Assembly (NCBI GenBank): GCA_002449785.1
Contig: DJXP01000019.1
Location: forward strand, 1 to 64,000
DNA from: Clostridiales bacterium UBA7001
GTDB taxonomy: Bacteria > Bacillota > Clostridia > TANB77 > CAG-508
Reading direction: 5' to 3'
DNA length: 64,000 nucleotides
The notes under the pieces were generated by a model. It made no database searches. It had not been told where the DNA came from and saw nothing but the letters and a program-made list of their open reading frames with translations. Positions 1-9,170 of this stretch are shown one piece after another; position 1 is the first letter of the stretch, and every line of letters begins with the position of its first letter. Both the position numbers and the translations under genes were made by a program.

Positions 1-2131
1 GTTCCAAAATTTGCTGTTCCTTGAGCAGTTGTTACTTCTGTTTCTGTATTACTATTTACTTTTACATTAAACTTTGCTGTTTCTGTTATTCTGTTCCAAC
101 TCTCATCTGTTTTTACTATTTCTAATTCGTAATTTCCTGTTTTTGCTGGTGGGGTTTCTTCTTTTTGATTTTTTACTTTTACTGTTATTTTATTTCCACT
201 TAAAGTAGCTTCTCCATTTTCACCTGTTAAATTAATACTGCTTACAGCATATCTATTACTAACAATTTCCTTATTTACAGTTAAAGTTAAACTATCTATT
301 AATTTAGCATATCCTTCTGGTGGTTCATTTTCTGTTATTGTTATTGTATCACTTGTTTCTGTTGTAATATTTATATTTCCATATGAACCAATCCCCAAAC
401 TAGTTGTAATTTCTGATTGACTTCCTCCATTTATAGAAATTCCGAATTTAGCTGTACCATCAGTAATTGTATTTCCACTCTCATCTGTTTTTATTATTTC
501 TAATTCATAACTTCCATTTTCAACTGTTGTTTCTTTGGTATTCTGAGCTGTTACAGTTATAAGTTGATTTGCTTTATCAAATACAACCGAAATTCCATTA
601 ACAGGAGAGACTACATTTATACTTGTAACTTTATATTTGTTATCTTCAATGCCTTTATTTATTTCAATCATTAAAGTACCACTTAACAATTGATATTCTG
701 ATGTTGGAGCTTCTTTTTCTTCAATCAAAATTGTTTCAGTATATGTATTTGAAATATCTATATTATTAATTTCAATTAATCCATTTTCATCTGTATAATC
801 TGTAACAGTAGACATACTTCCAACTTTAATATCAAATTTTGCATTTTCAAGTCTTGTATTATCATTTGCATCAACTTTAATAACTTGAATATTATATTTT
901 CCAATTTGTTCAATATTAAATGTTTGAGATTCCTCAACATCATTTCCTTCTTGTGTTAATAATAAAATTTCTTGAGAATCTGATGCCACTGTTGTTTTCC
1001 ATAAACGTGCCGTTGTTTCATATTCTCTATATGTTAGCGATAAAGTTACTTGAGTAATATCATTATTTGAAATTGGTATATACACATAGTATTCTTTATC
1101 AAACATATTATCATCATCAACATTATACTCTACTACTGTATCATTAATTTTTATTATATAATCATCTCTATTAATTTCATTACCATTTTGATCTATTAGT
1201 TTTATATCATAGTAATTTTTATTTATATTTCCTGAAACTACTTCAAATGGTCCCATTTTATAATAATTATTTTCTATTAATGAAGAAGCTGTAGACTGAT
1301 AACTAATAGAAGGGTATGTTAAATCGTCACTTGAATAAGATGTTGCTAAATCAATTAAAAATGCAGAATAGTTACTTATAAGTTCTTGTCGTATCATATC
1401 TCCTGTAATATCAGTATATGATCCGTTTTGGTCATCTTCAGTTGTTAAATCAATACTATATAAAGTTTCTTCTTCATAATTAATCTCATCACCATTAGTA
1501 AAATGCCAAATTGCATATTGCTGAGCAACATCAATATCATCATCTGTTAATAAGGCTTTTACTTCTTCAAAAGTAATATCTTCAATACCATTATCGTTTA
1601 AGTATTCTGTATATGCTTTTAAAATCATATCTTTTGCTTCTGGACTCTGCTTTTCAAGATATAAACATTTAAGTAAACTTGATAAATCACTATAATTCCA
1701 TCTCCAAGATACAGGATCATCCGAAAATGATGTTCCAAAATATAATGATTTAACATTAGCATCTGTTGAATCAAAAAAATCAGCACAATTTGTGTATTCT
1801 AAACTTTCTGAAGCATTAGAGGCTAAAGATTTATTAGCATCTAGGCAAAATAATGCATTTGAATAATTTTCTCCGTCTTGAGCTTCAACTATTTTAAATG
1901 TTTCATTATCACCTATATCATACTTATATCTCGAAGTATCATATAGAAGTTGTTGTTCTTCTGTTAATGTACCACTGCTCTCTGCACCTCCTTCTCTTAA
2001 TCTTATTCCATAAAAGTTCGCCGTATTATCAGTTTCTGATAATGGCACTGCTTCTGCTGAAGGAATAATTAGAAGCAATGCAAATAATATTCCTAATACC
2101 AAAAACAGTTTTATTGAGTTCCTAACTTTCA
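1..2131 (-). CDS. Secreted thioester-domain / CnaB-repeat surface adhesin (N-terminal part, gene continues past window start)
   Basis: The reading frame is open from the ATG at 2131 to the window edge, about 710 residues, with an AAGGAG ribosome site just upstream. Residues 1-28 are a signal peptide (basic start, hydrophobic core, PSAEA-like cleavage site). A thioester (TQXA-type) domain follows: Cys96 in FCLDAN and Gln205 in QQYAIWHFT are the expected thioester partners. After about residue 400 there are at least three prealbumin-like CnaB/SpaA modules, starting at VIKVDA, IIKTDE and IVKTDE and ending in ExEAP/ENEPPEGY. Their Lys and Glu residues are those that form isopeptide bonds in this family. 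Thioester adhesins attach covalently to host or matrix amines. The C-terminal anchor lies outside the window, so cell-wall attachment is inferred. Confidence 0.85.
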
Positions 2132-2354
2132 TTTGTATTCTCCTTATAATAAAATACATTAATATATAATATATTTTAGTATGTAAATACCAATAAATCA
2201 ATTTACATTACTATAACAAGAATACTTATTCTCTAGGGATTACTTAAAAATCAAATTATATTATTTTGTTTACATTCTATTTTTTTATTTCAATTACTTT
2301 ACTATTTAGTAACAATTATATTTATCCACAAAAATTAAACAATTTGTGAATAAA

Positions 2355-2400
2355 AAATACTATTTTTATAACTATTTATCTAGTTATAAAAATAGTATTT
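2355..2400 (-). terminator. AT-only hairpin, probable terminator of the ABC-F operon
   Basis: Two perfect 19-bp inverted arms (2355-2373 and 2382-2400) enclose an 8-nt loop. On the minus strand the second arm runs into a T-rich stretch, 63 bp past the ABC-F stop codon. The stem has only two G/C pairs, so it is a weak hairpin. The rest of 2132-2462 shows no gene. Confidence 0.55.
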
Positions 2401-2462
2401 ATGTAAAGTTTTAAATATTATTTAAACTTTGTTTGTTTTCATAATATATTTATTGTTAATTT

Positions 2463-4052
2463 TTACTTGTTATTTTGTTCTTCCAAATATTCATCATAAG
2501 TGCATTCTCTAACAATAACATTATTATTTGTTATATCAACAATTTTATTAGCAACCGTCTGAGTTAATTGATGATCATGTGAAGTAAATAGCATTATTCC
2601 TTTAAACCTTTGCATTCCCTCATTCAAAGCAGTAATTGATTCCATATCTAAATGATTTGTAGGTTCATCAAATATTAAGAAGTTTGCACCTGAAAGCATT
2701 AATTTTGAAAGCACACATCTTACTTTTTCTCCTCCAGATAGTACATTAACTTTTTTTAAAGCTTCTTCTCCTGAGAAAAGCATTCTTCCCAAAAAGCTTC
2801 TTACATAAGTTTCATCTGGATCTTTTGAATATTGTCTTAACCAATCAGTTAAAGATATATCTTGCATAAACATATAATTATTATCTTTTGGAAAATAATC
2901 TTTTGTAATTGTAGTTCCCCATACAAGCTCACCAGAGTCTGGTTCTAATTCTCCAGCAATAATTTGAAATAATGTTGTTTTTGCGATTTCATTATCTGAC
3001 AATATTGAAATTTTATCATCTCTTTTAACTGTAAAACTTATATTATCAAGAACTTTATCTCCATTTATTGTTTTAGAAATATTCTTTATTTCTAATATTT
3101 CTTTTCCAGGTTCTCTGTCTGGCTTAAAGTCTATATATGGGTATTTTCTATTTGATGGTTTAATCTCCTCAAGTTCTATTTTCTCTAATGATTTTTTCCT
3201 TGATGTAGCTTGCTTTGATTTTGAGGCATTTGCAGCAAACCTAGCTATAAAGTCTTGTAATTCTTTTATTCTTTCTTCTTTCTTTTTATTTGCTTCTTTC
3301 ATTTGTTTTAAAGCTAGCTGACTAGATTCATACCAAAAATCGTAATTTCCAGGGTATACTTTTATTTTTCCAAAATCTACATCGGCAATATGTGTACAAA
3401 CTTTATTCAAGAAATATCTATCATGTGATACTACAATTACTGTATTATCAAAATCAATTAAAAAATCTTGCAACCAATTTATAGTTTTTACATCTAAATC
3501 ATTAGTTGGTTCGTCTAATAGAAGTACATCTGGATTTCCGAATAATGCTTGAGCTAAAAGTACCTTAACTTTATCTCTAGCTTCAATTTCTTTCATAAAC
3601 TTATAATGAAGCTCAGAATCAATTCCCAAATCATTTAAAAGCTTAGCTCCATCTGATTCTGCATTCCATCCATCTAATTCAGAAAATCTTTCTTCTAACT
3701 TAGCAGCTTTCATTCCATCTTCTTCTGAAAAATCTGGTTTGTTATAGATAGCATCTTTTTCTTTCATAATTTTATATAATTCTTGATTTCCCATAATTAC
3801 TGTATCCATAACAGTAAATTCTTCAAAAGCATAGTGGTCTTGTTTTAATACAGATAATCTTTCTCCTTTATCTAATAATACTTCTCCTTTATTAGGTTCA
3901 ATTTCACCAGATAAAATTTTTAAGAAAGTTGATTTTCCAGCACCATTTGCGCCTATCAAACCATAACAATTTCCTTTTGTAAATTTAATAGTAACGTCTT
4001 CAAAAAGTACTCTTTTTCCAAATCTAAGTGTTACTCCATTTGATATTAGCAT
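2463..4052 (-). CDS. ABC-F family ATPase (YbiT/YkpA-like)
   Basis: The 529-residue protein has two ABC ATPase domains in tandem and no membrane segments, the ABC-F layout; members act on the ribosome in translation quality control or antibiotic protection. Domain 1 has Walker A GANGAGKST near residue 36 and Walker B LLLDEPTNDLD. A charged inter-domain linker (about 250-310) matches the P-site tRNA interaction motif. Domain 2 has an intact LSGGEK signature and FDEPTNHLD, but its Walker A is degenerate (SDNEIAKTT), and the domain 1 signature is also altered (EARDKVKVLLAQ). Such changes occur in the YbiT/YkpA branch, so housekeeping is likelier than a resistance determinant. Start: GGAGG 6 nt before ATG. 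Last gene of the pcrA operon, 20 bp after its neighbour. Confidence 0.88.
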   Translation of the reverse strand: MLISNGVTLRFGKRVLFEDVTIKFTKGNCYGLIGANGAGKSTFLKILSGEIEPNKGEVLLDKGERLSVLKQDHYAFEEFTVMDTVIMGNQELYKIMKEKDAIYNKPDFSEEDGMKAAKLEERFSELDGWNAESDGAKLLNDLGIDSELHYKFMKEIEARDKVKVLLAQALFGNPDVLLLDEPTNDLDVKTINWLQDFLIDFDNTVIVVSHDRYFLNKVCTHIADVDFGKIKVYPGNYDFWYESSQLALKQMKEANKKKEERIKELQDFIARFAANASKSKQATSRKKSLEKIELEEIKPSNRKYPYIDFKPDREPGKEILEIKNISKTINGDKVLDNISFTVKRDDKISILSDNEIAKTTLFQIIAGELEPDSGELVWGTTITKDYFPKDNNYMFMQDISLTDWLRQYSKDPDETYVRSFLGRMLFSGEEALKKVNVLSGGEKVRCVLSKLMLSGANFLIFDEPTNHLDMESITALNEGMQRFKGIMLFTSHDHQLTQTVANKIVDITNNNVIVRECTYDEYLEEQNNK

Positions 4053-4072
4053 TATAAACCTCCTATTGTTAT

Positions 4073-4456
4073 TTATTTTTCATCTATTCTCCTTGACTTT
4101 TTAGGTATTATAGGTGATATAATACCTAATTTTCTTGAAGCAACAGATATATTTTTTATAATATTATTATTATCAATAGTTTGTATTTCTATATTTGTTT
4201 GTACAGTTTTTACCTTATTTCTACTGTATATTTTGTTTGCAATCGCATCTAATTTATTTGTAAGGTATGTTTTAAACTCATTAATCTTCCATAATGTTTC
4301 AATACTAAAATTTGTTACTTTAAAATTTTTTTCATTTCCTGAAGGTAATAGTTTAACTTTATTAAAAAGTCTTTTTTTACTTGAGATTTCAATTTCATAA
4401 TCGTTTTTTGTATCATCTTCTAGTTTTATTTTAGGATAAATATTGTCATAATCCAT
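4073..4456 (-). CDS. Hypothetical protein, 127 aa, basic C-terminus
   Basis: I do not recognise this protein. It is soluble (no signal peptide or membrane segment), Asn/Lys/Ile-rich, with an acidic N-terminus and a basic tail (PKKSRR). It has a good GGAGG ribosome site and ATG start. It lies 10 bp after the 581-aa coiled-coil protein and 20 bp before the ABC-F gene on the same strand, so it is almost certainly co-transcribed with pcrA and the ABC-F gene. No function can be assigned; a role with its 581-aa neighbour is a guess from spacing only. Confidence 0.7.
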   Translation of the reverse strand: MDYDNIYPKIKLEDDTKNDYEIEISSKKRLFNKVKLLPSGNEKNFKVTNFSIETLWKINEFKTYLTNKLDAIANKIYSRNKVKTVQTNIEIQTIDNNNIIKNISVASRKLGIISPIIPKKSRRIDEK

Positions 4457-4466
4457 AATATCCCTC

Positions 4467-6212
4467 CTAAATCATATTAATATTATTATCAATAAAATCA
4501 TAAAATGTTTCTATATTCACTCTCAACGTTTTACCAGGTGCTATCTCATATTTTGATTTATAATACTCTGGAAGTTGCTTTAAACCTTCCAATTGAGAAG
4601 TAAGTAAAACATCAATTCCTGCTAAATCCTTTTCAATATATGGTAATAATTGAAGTGGTTGTTTTTTAATATTTTCATCTGTTAATATTTTTGATATACA
4701 CGTTGATAAAAAGCTTTTAGTAATTGTTTGATCTTTTTTGGTTGTAAACTGATATCTTAAATAATTTTTTTCAGTATGATCTATTATTTCTTTTGGTAAA
4801 TAAAATCTAACTGGCCTTTCAAGTAATTTAATTATTTTATTTCTATTTTCATCAGACATTATTGAAATATCTGTAACTTCTCCTAAACTATTAACTCTAA
4901 AAGAACTATATCCTCCTAAAGCTCCTTCAATTAAATTTGGTAACCCATTTGTTTTAGCCTTTTTTTGAAATTCTTGTAACCTTTTTATTGTTATTTCTTT
5001 ATCAGTATTTGTAACAATGAACAAACTTACTCTAATACCTGTTTCAATCTCTATTTGCTTTATTTTTTCAAAAAATGCCACTAAATTTTTTGATCCTACT
5101 CTTCTAGTTAAAGTTATATCTTCTCTTTCAAACCATGAAAAAATTAACGGATTTACTTGTTCTTTCAAATTCAATTCTTTTTTTTGCATGTTTTTTATCA
5201 TTTGCTGTTCTTTTTTCTTTTTTTCAATTTGTTCATCTTGTTTTATCTTTTCTTTTGATAAGTCATTTTGTTTTAACTTTAGTTGTATTAATTTTCTTTG
5301 CGTTTCTTCAATTTTTTCATGCTCTTTTAACTGTATTTTTCTCTTGTTTTCTAATTTTATTCCCATTACATTCATTTTTGCATGTTTGTTTTTTAATGAT
5401 GTAATATTATAATATTCTTCATTTATATAACTTTCTTCAGCTTCTGATTCTGATAATTCATAATATGCCCCTATAATATAGGAAATTGAAGTATGTAAAG
5501 TTTTACTTGTTAGTAATAAATTTTCCATAATGTCTCTGTAATCTTCTGTATTAAAAAATTGTGAATACTTATTATAATCATTAGCAACTGCTTTTCTTTT
5601 GGATTTCATATAATCTTCTAATCTTTTTACTTTACTTTTTTTAAAATCAACAAGTGATGTTAAAAATTTTTTATCAAAACAGAAAAACTCTCTCTTAATT
5701 TCCTCATTATCAATATTATTAAACATTAGTTGTATAAAAAGTAGATTATTTATTTCATTTTCACTTAACTCTCCATTAAATCTTATATAATCTCTAATAT
5801 CAGCTATTTTTTGGTACTTTAAATATTCTGAATAATTTCGGTTTAATTCTTCTATCATTTGAAATTTTTCATTTATATTAAGTGAATTAAATTTAGGATT
5901 AGAATAGTCTTGTGGATTAAGCTTCATAAACTTCCAAGTTTTATTTAATTTTATTAAATATATTATTATTGAATAATAATCATTTAGTAGATTTTCTAAT
6001 TCAGAATAAAATTCTTCAACCCTATCAGTACTTTCAGGAATTCTTTGTAAATTTACCGCATTTGTATTAAAGTCAATATTTTTATCTGAAAGATATACTG
6101 TTCTAAATCTTTCTCTTCCATGTAAGTCTTTAGACACTTCTAAATCATGCTTCAATCCAGAAATATCTAATTTTTGATTTTTATATGCATTTACAATATC
6201 CTTATAATCCAT
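4467..6212 (-). CDS. Hypothetical protein, 581 aa, with central coiled coil
   Basis: Not recognised at family level. Residues 1-280 look helical and soluble. A highly charged Lys/Gln/Glu-rich coiled coil spans about 280-350 (EKIEETQRKLIQLKLKQ...). The C-terminal 230 residues are an alpha/beta segment with a hydrophobic strand ending in TNTD (SLFIVTNTD) and a glycine-rich stretch (IEGALGGYSSFRVN), faintly recalling a phosphatase or Rossmann-like fold; I could not confirm catalytic residues. There is no signal peptide. It sits 25 bp after pcrA and 10 bp before the 127-aa protein, so it is in the pcrA operon. The antisense frames over its coiled coil are low-complexity shadows. Confidence 0.75.
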   Translation of the reverse strand: MDYKDIVNAYKNQKLDISGLKHDLEVSKDLHGRERFRTVYLSDKNIDFNTNAVNLQRIPESTDRVEEFYSELENLLNDYYSIIIYLIKLNKTWKFMKLNPQDYSNPKFNSLNINEKFQMIEELNRNYSEYLKYQKIADIRDYIRFNGELSENEINNLLFIQLMFNNIDNEEIKREFFCFDKKFLTSLVDFKKSKVKRLEDYMKSKRKAVANDYNKYSQFFNTEDYRDIMENLLLTSKTLHTSISYIIGAYYELSESEAEESYINEEYYNITSLKNKHAKMNVMGIKLENKRKIQLKEHEKIEETQRKLIQLKLKQNDLSKEKIKQDEQIEKKKKEQQMIKNMQKKELNLKEQVNPLIFSWFEREDITLTRRVGSKNLVAFFEKIKQIEIETGIRVSLFIVTNTDKEITIKRLQEFQKKAKTNGLPNLIEGALGGYSSFRVNSLGEVTDISIMSDENRNKIIKLLERPVRFYLPKEIIDHTEKNYLRYQFTTKKDQTITKSFLSTCISKILTDENIKKQPLQLLPYIEKDLAGIDVLLTSQLEGLKQLPEYYKSKYEIAPGKTLRVNIETFYDFIDNNINMI

Positions 6213-6237
6213 AATTTTTTTCTTTCTTCTTATTACT

Positions 6238-8550
6238 TTATTTTATAATTTCTAATCCTGCATATTTTGCCATTAATCTTTTATGTCCAAATTTATTAAA
6301 ATTTATATCAACTTTTAAGTCTTCCTCTTCTGGCTCAACATAATTAATTATACCTTCGCCAAATTTTTTATGATATACTTTAACCCCAGCTTTATATCCG
6401 CTTAAATCAATATCTTTTTTGGTGTTTAAGCTATTTAAAAAACTATCTGCACTTCTAAAATGAAATTGTTTACTACCATCTCTTGATGATATAGCTATTT
6501 CTTTGTAATTATCATTTGAAGAATTTCTATATTCTCTATATTCTTTATCATAACTATTATCATGACTTTTTCCATATTGCCATTCATAATTATTGTCTTC
6601 AAATGTATTTCTATTTGAATCTTCAATTTGTTCATATCCATCAAGCATAGAACTTGGTATTTCTTTAAGAAATCTTGATACTGCATTATAACTTGTAGAA
6701 TTAAATATTGTTCTTTGTCTGCTACATGTTAAAAATAGGTTTTCTTTTGCCCTCGTTATTCCAACGTAACATAGTCTTCTTTCTTCTTCAATTTCTTTTG
6801 GCTCTCCTATTGATTTATATCCAGGAAATACGCCTTCTTCCATTCCAACTAAAAATACAACCGGAAATTCTAATCCTTTTGCACTATGTAAAGTCATTAA
6901 TGTAACAGATTCTTCATTATTTTCCATGTTATCAATATCTGCACTTAAAGTAATTCCTTCTAAAAACTCTCTAAGTGTGGGCTCTGCTGATTCGCTTTCA
7001 AACTCTACCGCTTCGGTTATAAATTCATCAATATTTTGTATTCTTGTTTCTGCTTCAACTGTATTTTCTTGTTCTAATGATGATAAATATCCAGTCTTAT
7101 TAATTGTTTCTTTTATTAGTTCTGATACCTTCAATGTATTCACTTTTGATTGAAGCTCTTTTATAGTGCTTATAAATTCTCTAGAATTTGCATATACTCT
7201 ATTTAACCCATATTTGTCAGCATTTTCTATTATATCAAACATTGAAGTTTCTGAACTTATAGATAAGATTTCAATATTATCTAAACTTGTCTTTCCAATA
7301 CCTCTTTTGGGTTCATTAATTATTCTTGTTAAACTCAAATTATCTGATGTATTTTGAATTAATCTTAAATAAGCTATAATATCTTTTATTTCTTTTCTTT
7401 CATGGAATCTTAATCCTCCAACAATTTTATAAGGTATATCTTCTCTCATAAGTGCATCTTCAATTACACGTGATTGTGTATTCATTCTATATAATACAGC
7501 AAAATCTGAATATTTATAATATTCTTCCATTTTTAATCTATTTATTTGTCTTACGATATAATTTGCTTCATCATATGCTGTATCTGCTCTGTAAACATAT
7601 GGCAAATTTCCTTTTTCATTTTGAGTCCATAATTTTTTCTCATATTTGGTTTCATTATTCTTTATAACTTCATTTGCTGCATTAAGTATACTTTGGGTAC
7701 ATCTATAATTTTGCTCAAGTTTAATTATTTTAGTTCCTGGAAAATCTTTTTCAAAATTAAGTATATTTGTAATATCAGCTCCTCTAAATGAATATATTCC
7801 TTGATCATTATCACCAACAACTGTAATATTTCCATATTTTGATGCAAGTAGTGTTATTAAAGTAAATTGTGATTTATTAGTATCTTGATATTCATCTACT
7901 AATATATATTTAAATTTTTCTGAATAATATTCTAATAGATCTGGATTATCCATTAATATCTTAATTGTAAAATTGATAATATCATCAAAATCTATTGCAT
8001 TATTTTCTTTTAATCTTTTTTGATAAATCTCATATAATTCAGCAATTTTTTCTTTTCTAAAATCACCTCTCACTTTTGCAGAGTATTGATCTGGATCTAA
8101 CATTTCATTTTTAGCATTACTAATTTCATAAATTACTGATTTATCCGAATATAATTTATCATCCAAATTTTGTTCTTTAATTATTTTTTTTACTAAAGTT
8201 TTTTGGTCTGATGTATCAAAAATAACAAATGATGTATCAAAACCTAATTTATCTATTTGTCTTCTTAATATTCTTACACATATTGAATGAAATGTTCCCA
8301 TCCATATATCTTTTACTGCTTCACTAACTAGATTTTCTACTCTTATTTTCATTTCATTAGCTGCTTTATTTGTAAATGTAATAGCTAATATTTCCCATGG
8401 TTTAACATTTTTTTCTTCTATTAAATAAGCTATTTTATGTGTTAATACTTTTGTTTTTCCACTTCCAGCTCCAGCAATAACTAAACATGGTCCATCTGTA
8501 CTAGATACTGCTTCATATTGTTTATCGTTTAATCCTTCTAATAAATTCAT
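6238..8550 (-). CDS. pcrA: ATP-dependent DNA helicase PcrA (UvrD/Rep superfamily 1A)
   Basis: This 770-residue 3'-5' SF1A helicase has all the core motifs. The Q motif is LNDKQYEAV, Walker A is AGAGSGKT (residues 28-35), motif Ia is TFTNKAANEM, motif II is DEYQDTN, and motif III is VVGDNDQGIYSFRGA. Motif IV is QNYR, motif V is LMTLHSAKGLEFPVV, and motif VI is VGITRAKE. The C-terminal 60 residues (GVKVYHKKFGEGII...) are the Tudor-like domain that binds RNA polymerase in PcrA. PcrA removes Rad51/RecA-type filaments and backtracked polymerase and helps rolling-circle replication. I chose the ATG at 8550, 6 nt after GGAG, rather than a TTG one codon upstream. First gene of the operon with the two unknowns and the ABC-F gene. 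Confidence 0.96.
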   Translation of the reverse strand: MNLLEGLNDKQYEAVSSTDGPCLVIAGAGSGKTKVLTHKIAYLIEEKNVKPWEILAITFTNKAANEMKIRVENLVSEAVKDIWMGTFHSICVRILRRQIDKLGFDTSFVIFDTSDQKTLVKKIIKEQNLDDKLYSDKSVIYEISNAKNEMLDPDQYSAKVRGDFRKEKIAELYEIYQKRLKENNAIDFDDIINFTIKILMDNPDLLEYYSEKFKYILVDEYQDTNKSQFTLITLLASKYGNITVVGDNDQGIYSFRGADITNILNFEKDFPGTKIIKLEQNYRCTQSILNAANEVIKNNETKYEKKLWTQNEKGNLPYVYRADTAYDEANYIVRQINRLKMEEYYKYSDFAVLYRMNTQSRVIEDALMREDIPYKIVGGLRFHERKEIKDIIAYLRLIQNTSDNLSLTRIINEPKRGIGKTSLDNIEILSISSETSMFDIIENADKYGLNRVYANSREFISTIKELQSKVNTLKVSELIKETINKTGYLSSLEQENTVEAETRIQNIDEFITEAVEFESESAEPTLREFLEGITLSADIDNMENNEESVTLMTLHSAKGLEFPVVFLVGMEEGVFPGYKSIGEPKEIEEERRLCYVGITRAKENLFLTCSRQRTIFNSTSYNAVSRFLKEIPSSMLDGYEQIEDSNRNTFEDNNYEWQYGKSHDNSYDKEYREYRNSSNDNYKEIAISSRDGSKQFHFRSADSFLNSLNTKKDIDLSGYKAGVKVYHKKFGEGIINYVEPEEEDLKVDINFNKFGHKRLMAKYAGLEIIK

Positions 8551-8626
8551 CAATATCTCCTTGTTATAAAACTTATGTTTGTATTATATCTTCATTATTT
8601 TTGGTTGTCAATACAATATAATCAAT

Positions 8627-8670
8627 AAAAGGACCACTTATTTATTATAATTTGTATTTTAATGTGGCCC
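8627..8670 (-). terminator. Intrinsic terminator after the DUF1858 gene
   Basis: On the minus strand GGGCCAC and GTGGTCC form a 7-bp stem around an AT-rich loop of about 26 nt, followed by TTTTATT. It lies 30 bp past the DUF1858 stop and separates that gene from pcrA. Confidence 0.6.
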
Positions 8671-8699
8671 ATTTTATTATATTTTTTTACTTATAATAT

Positions 8700-8900
8700 T
8701 TATTGATCTTCAGTTTGTTTTTTATTTAATTCTGCTAATAATTCATCAACATCTATACCATGAACCATACATGCTTCTTCTAGTGTTTCTCCTAGTGATG
8801 CTGGGCATCCTAAACAATGCATTCCAGCCATCATCAATATTTCTGCCTTTTCTGGATTTTTTTCTAATAATTCACCAATTTTTATATTTTTATCAATCAT
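8700..8900 (-). CDS. DUF1858 (hybrid-cluster-protein-associated disulfide) domain protein
   Basis: This 66-residue protein is a single DUF1858 domain: MIDKNIKIGELLEKNP, then a conserved CLGCPAS cysteine pair (Cys-x-x-Cys) and a helix ending GIDVDELLAELN. The family is common in anaerobes, often alone or fused to redox proteins, and is thought to carry a redox disulfide or metal site; its reaction is unproven. I chose the ATG at 8900 because GGAGG lies 5 nt upstream; the ATG at 8912 would place the ribosome site inside the gene. It is monocistronic between a terminator and the divergent T4SS-like operon. Confidence 0.88.
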   Translation of the reverse strand: MIDKNIKIGELLEKNPEKAEILMMAGMHCLGCPASLGETLEEACMVHGIDVDELLAELNKKQTEDQ

Positions 8901-8968
8901 TTTAACCTCCATTATTTTACTATTAATTAAAGCTTTTTAGAATTTTATCATAAATTTTGAAAAAAGTA

Positions 8969-8997
8969 TAGACAAATCAAAAAAAATGTTGTATTAT
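8969..8997 (+). promoter_or_regulatory. Promoter of the VirD4-VirB2-VirB6-VirB3 operon
   Basis: TAGACA (8969-8974), a 17-bp spacer and TATTAT (8992-8997) form a sigma-A-type promoter. The ribosome site AAGGAGG and ATG of the first small gene follow within 30 bp. Confidence 0.6.
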
Positions 8998-9026
8998 TAA
9001 CACAATTTTATAAGGAGGTTGTTTTA

Positions 9027-9170
9027 ATGAATTTTTTACTTAACCTCTTTTTCATAAATTTTGGTATCAACATTTTTATAATCATTTATTTTATTTATTC
9101 TGTTGTAGAAATTATTTTTTTACAAAATTTACAAGGATTGCAATTAAATTATAAAAAGAATAAGCTTTAA
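9027..9170 (+). CDS. Small membrane peptide (47 aa) heading the T4SS-like operon
   Basis: A complete 48-codon frame starts at an ATG 8 nt after TAAGGAGG. The peptide has a single hydrophobic stretch (about residues 3-33) and a short basic tail (LNYKKNKL), so it is a predicted single-pass membrane peptide with the C-terminus inside or near the membrane surface. It is first in the operon, and its 3' end overlaps the probable real start of the VirD4-like gene, suggesting translational coupling. No family is recognised; small membrane subunits are common in type IV secretion loci, so that role is inferred from context only. Confidence 0.65.
   Translation: MNFLLNLFFINFGINIFIIIYFIYSVVEIIFLQNLQGLQLNYKKNKL

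Noticed and set aside
5017..5412. Phe/Cys-rich plus-strand frames
   Set aside because: They are mirror images of the Lys/Gln-rich coiled coil on the minus strand.
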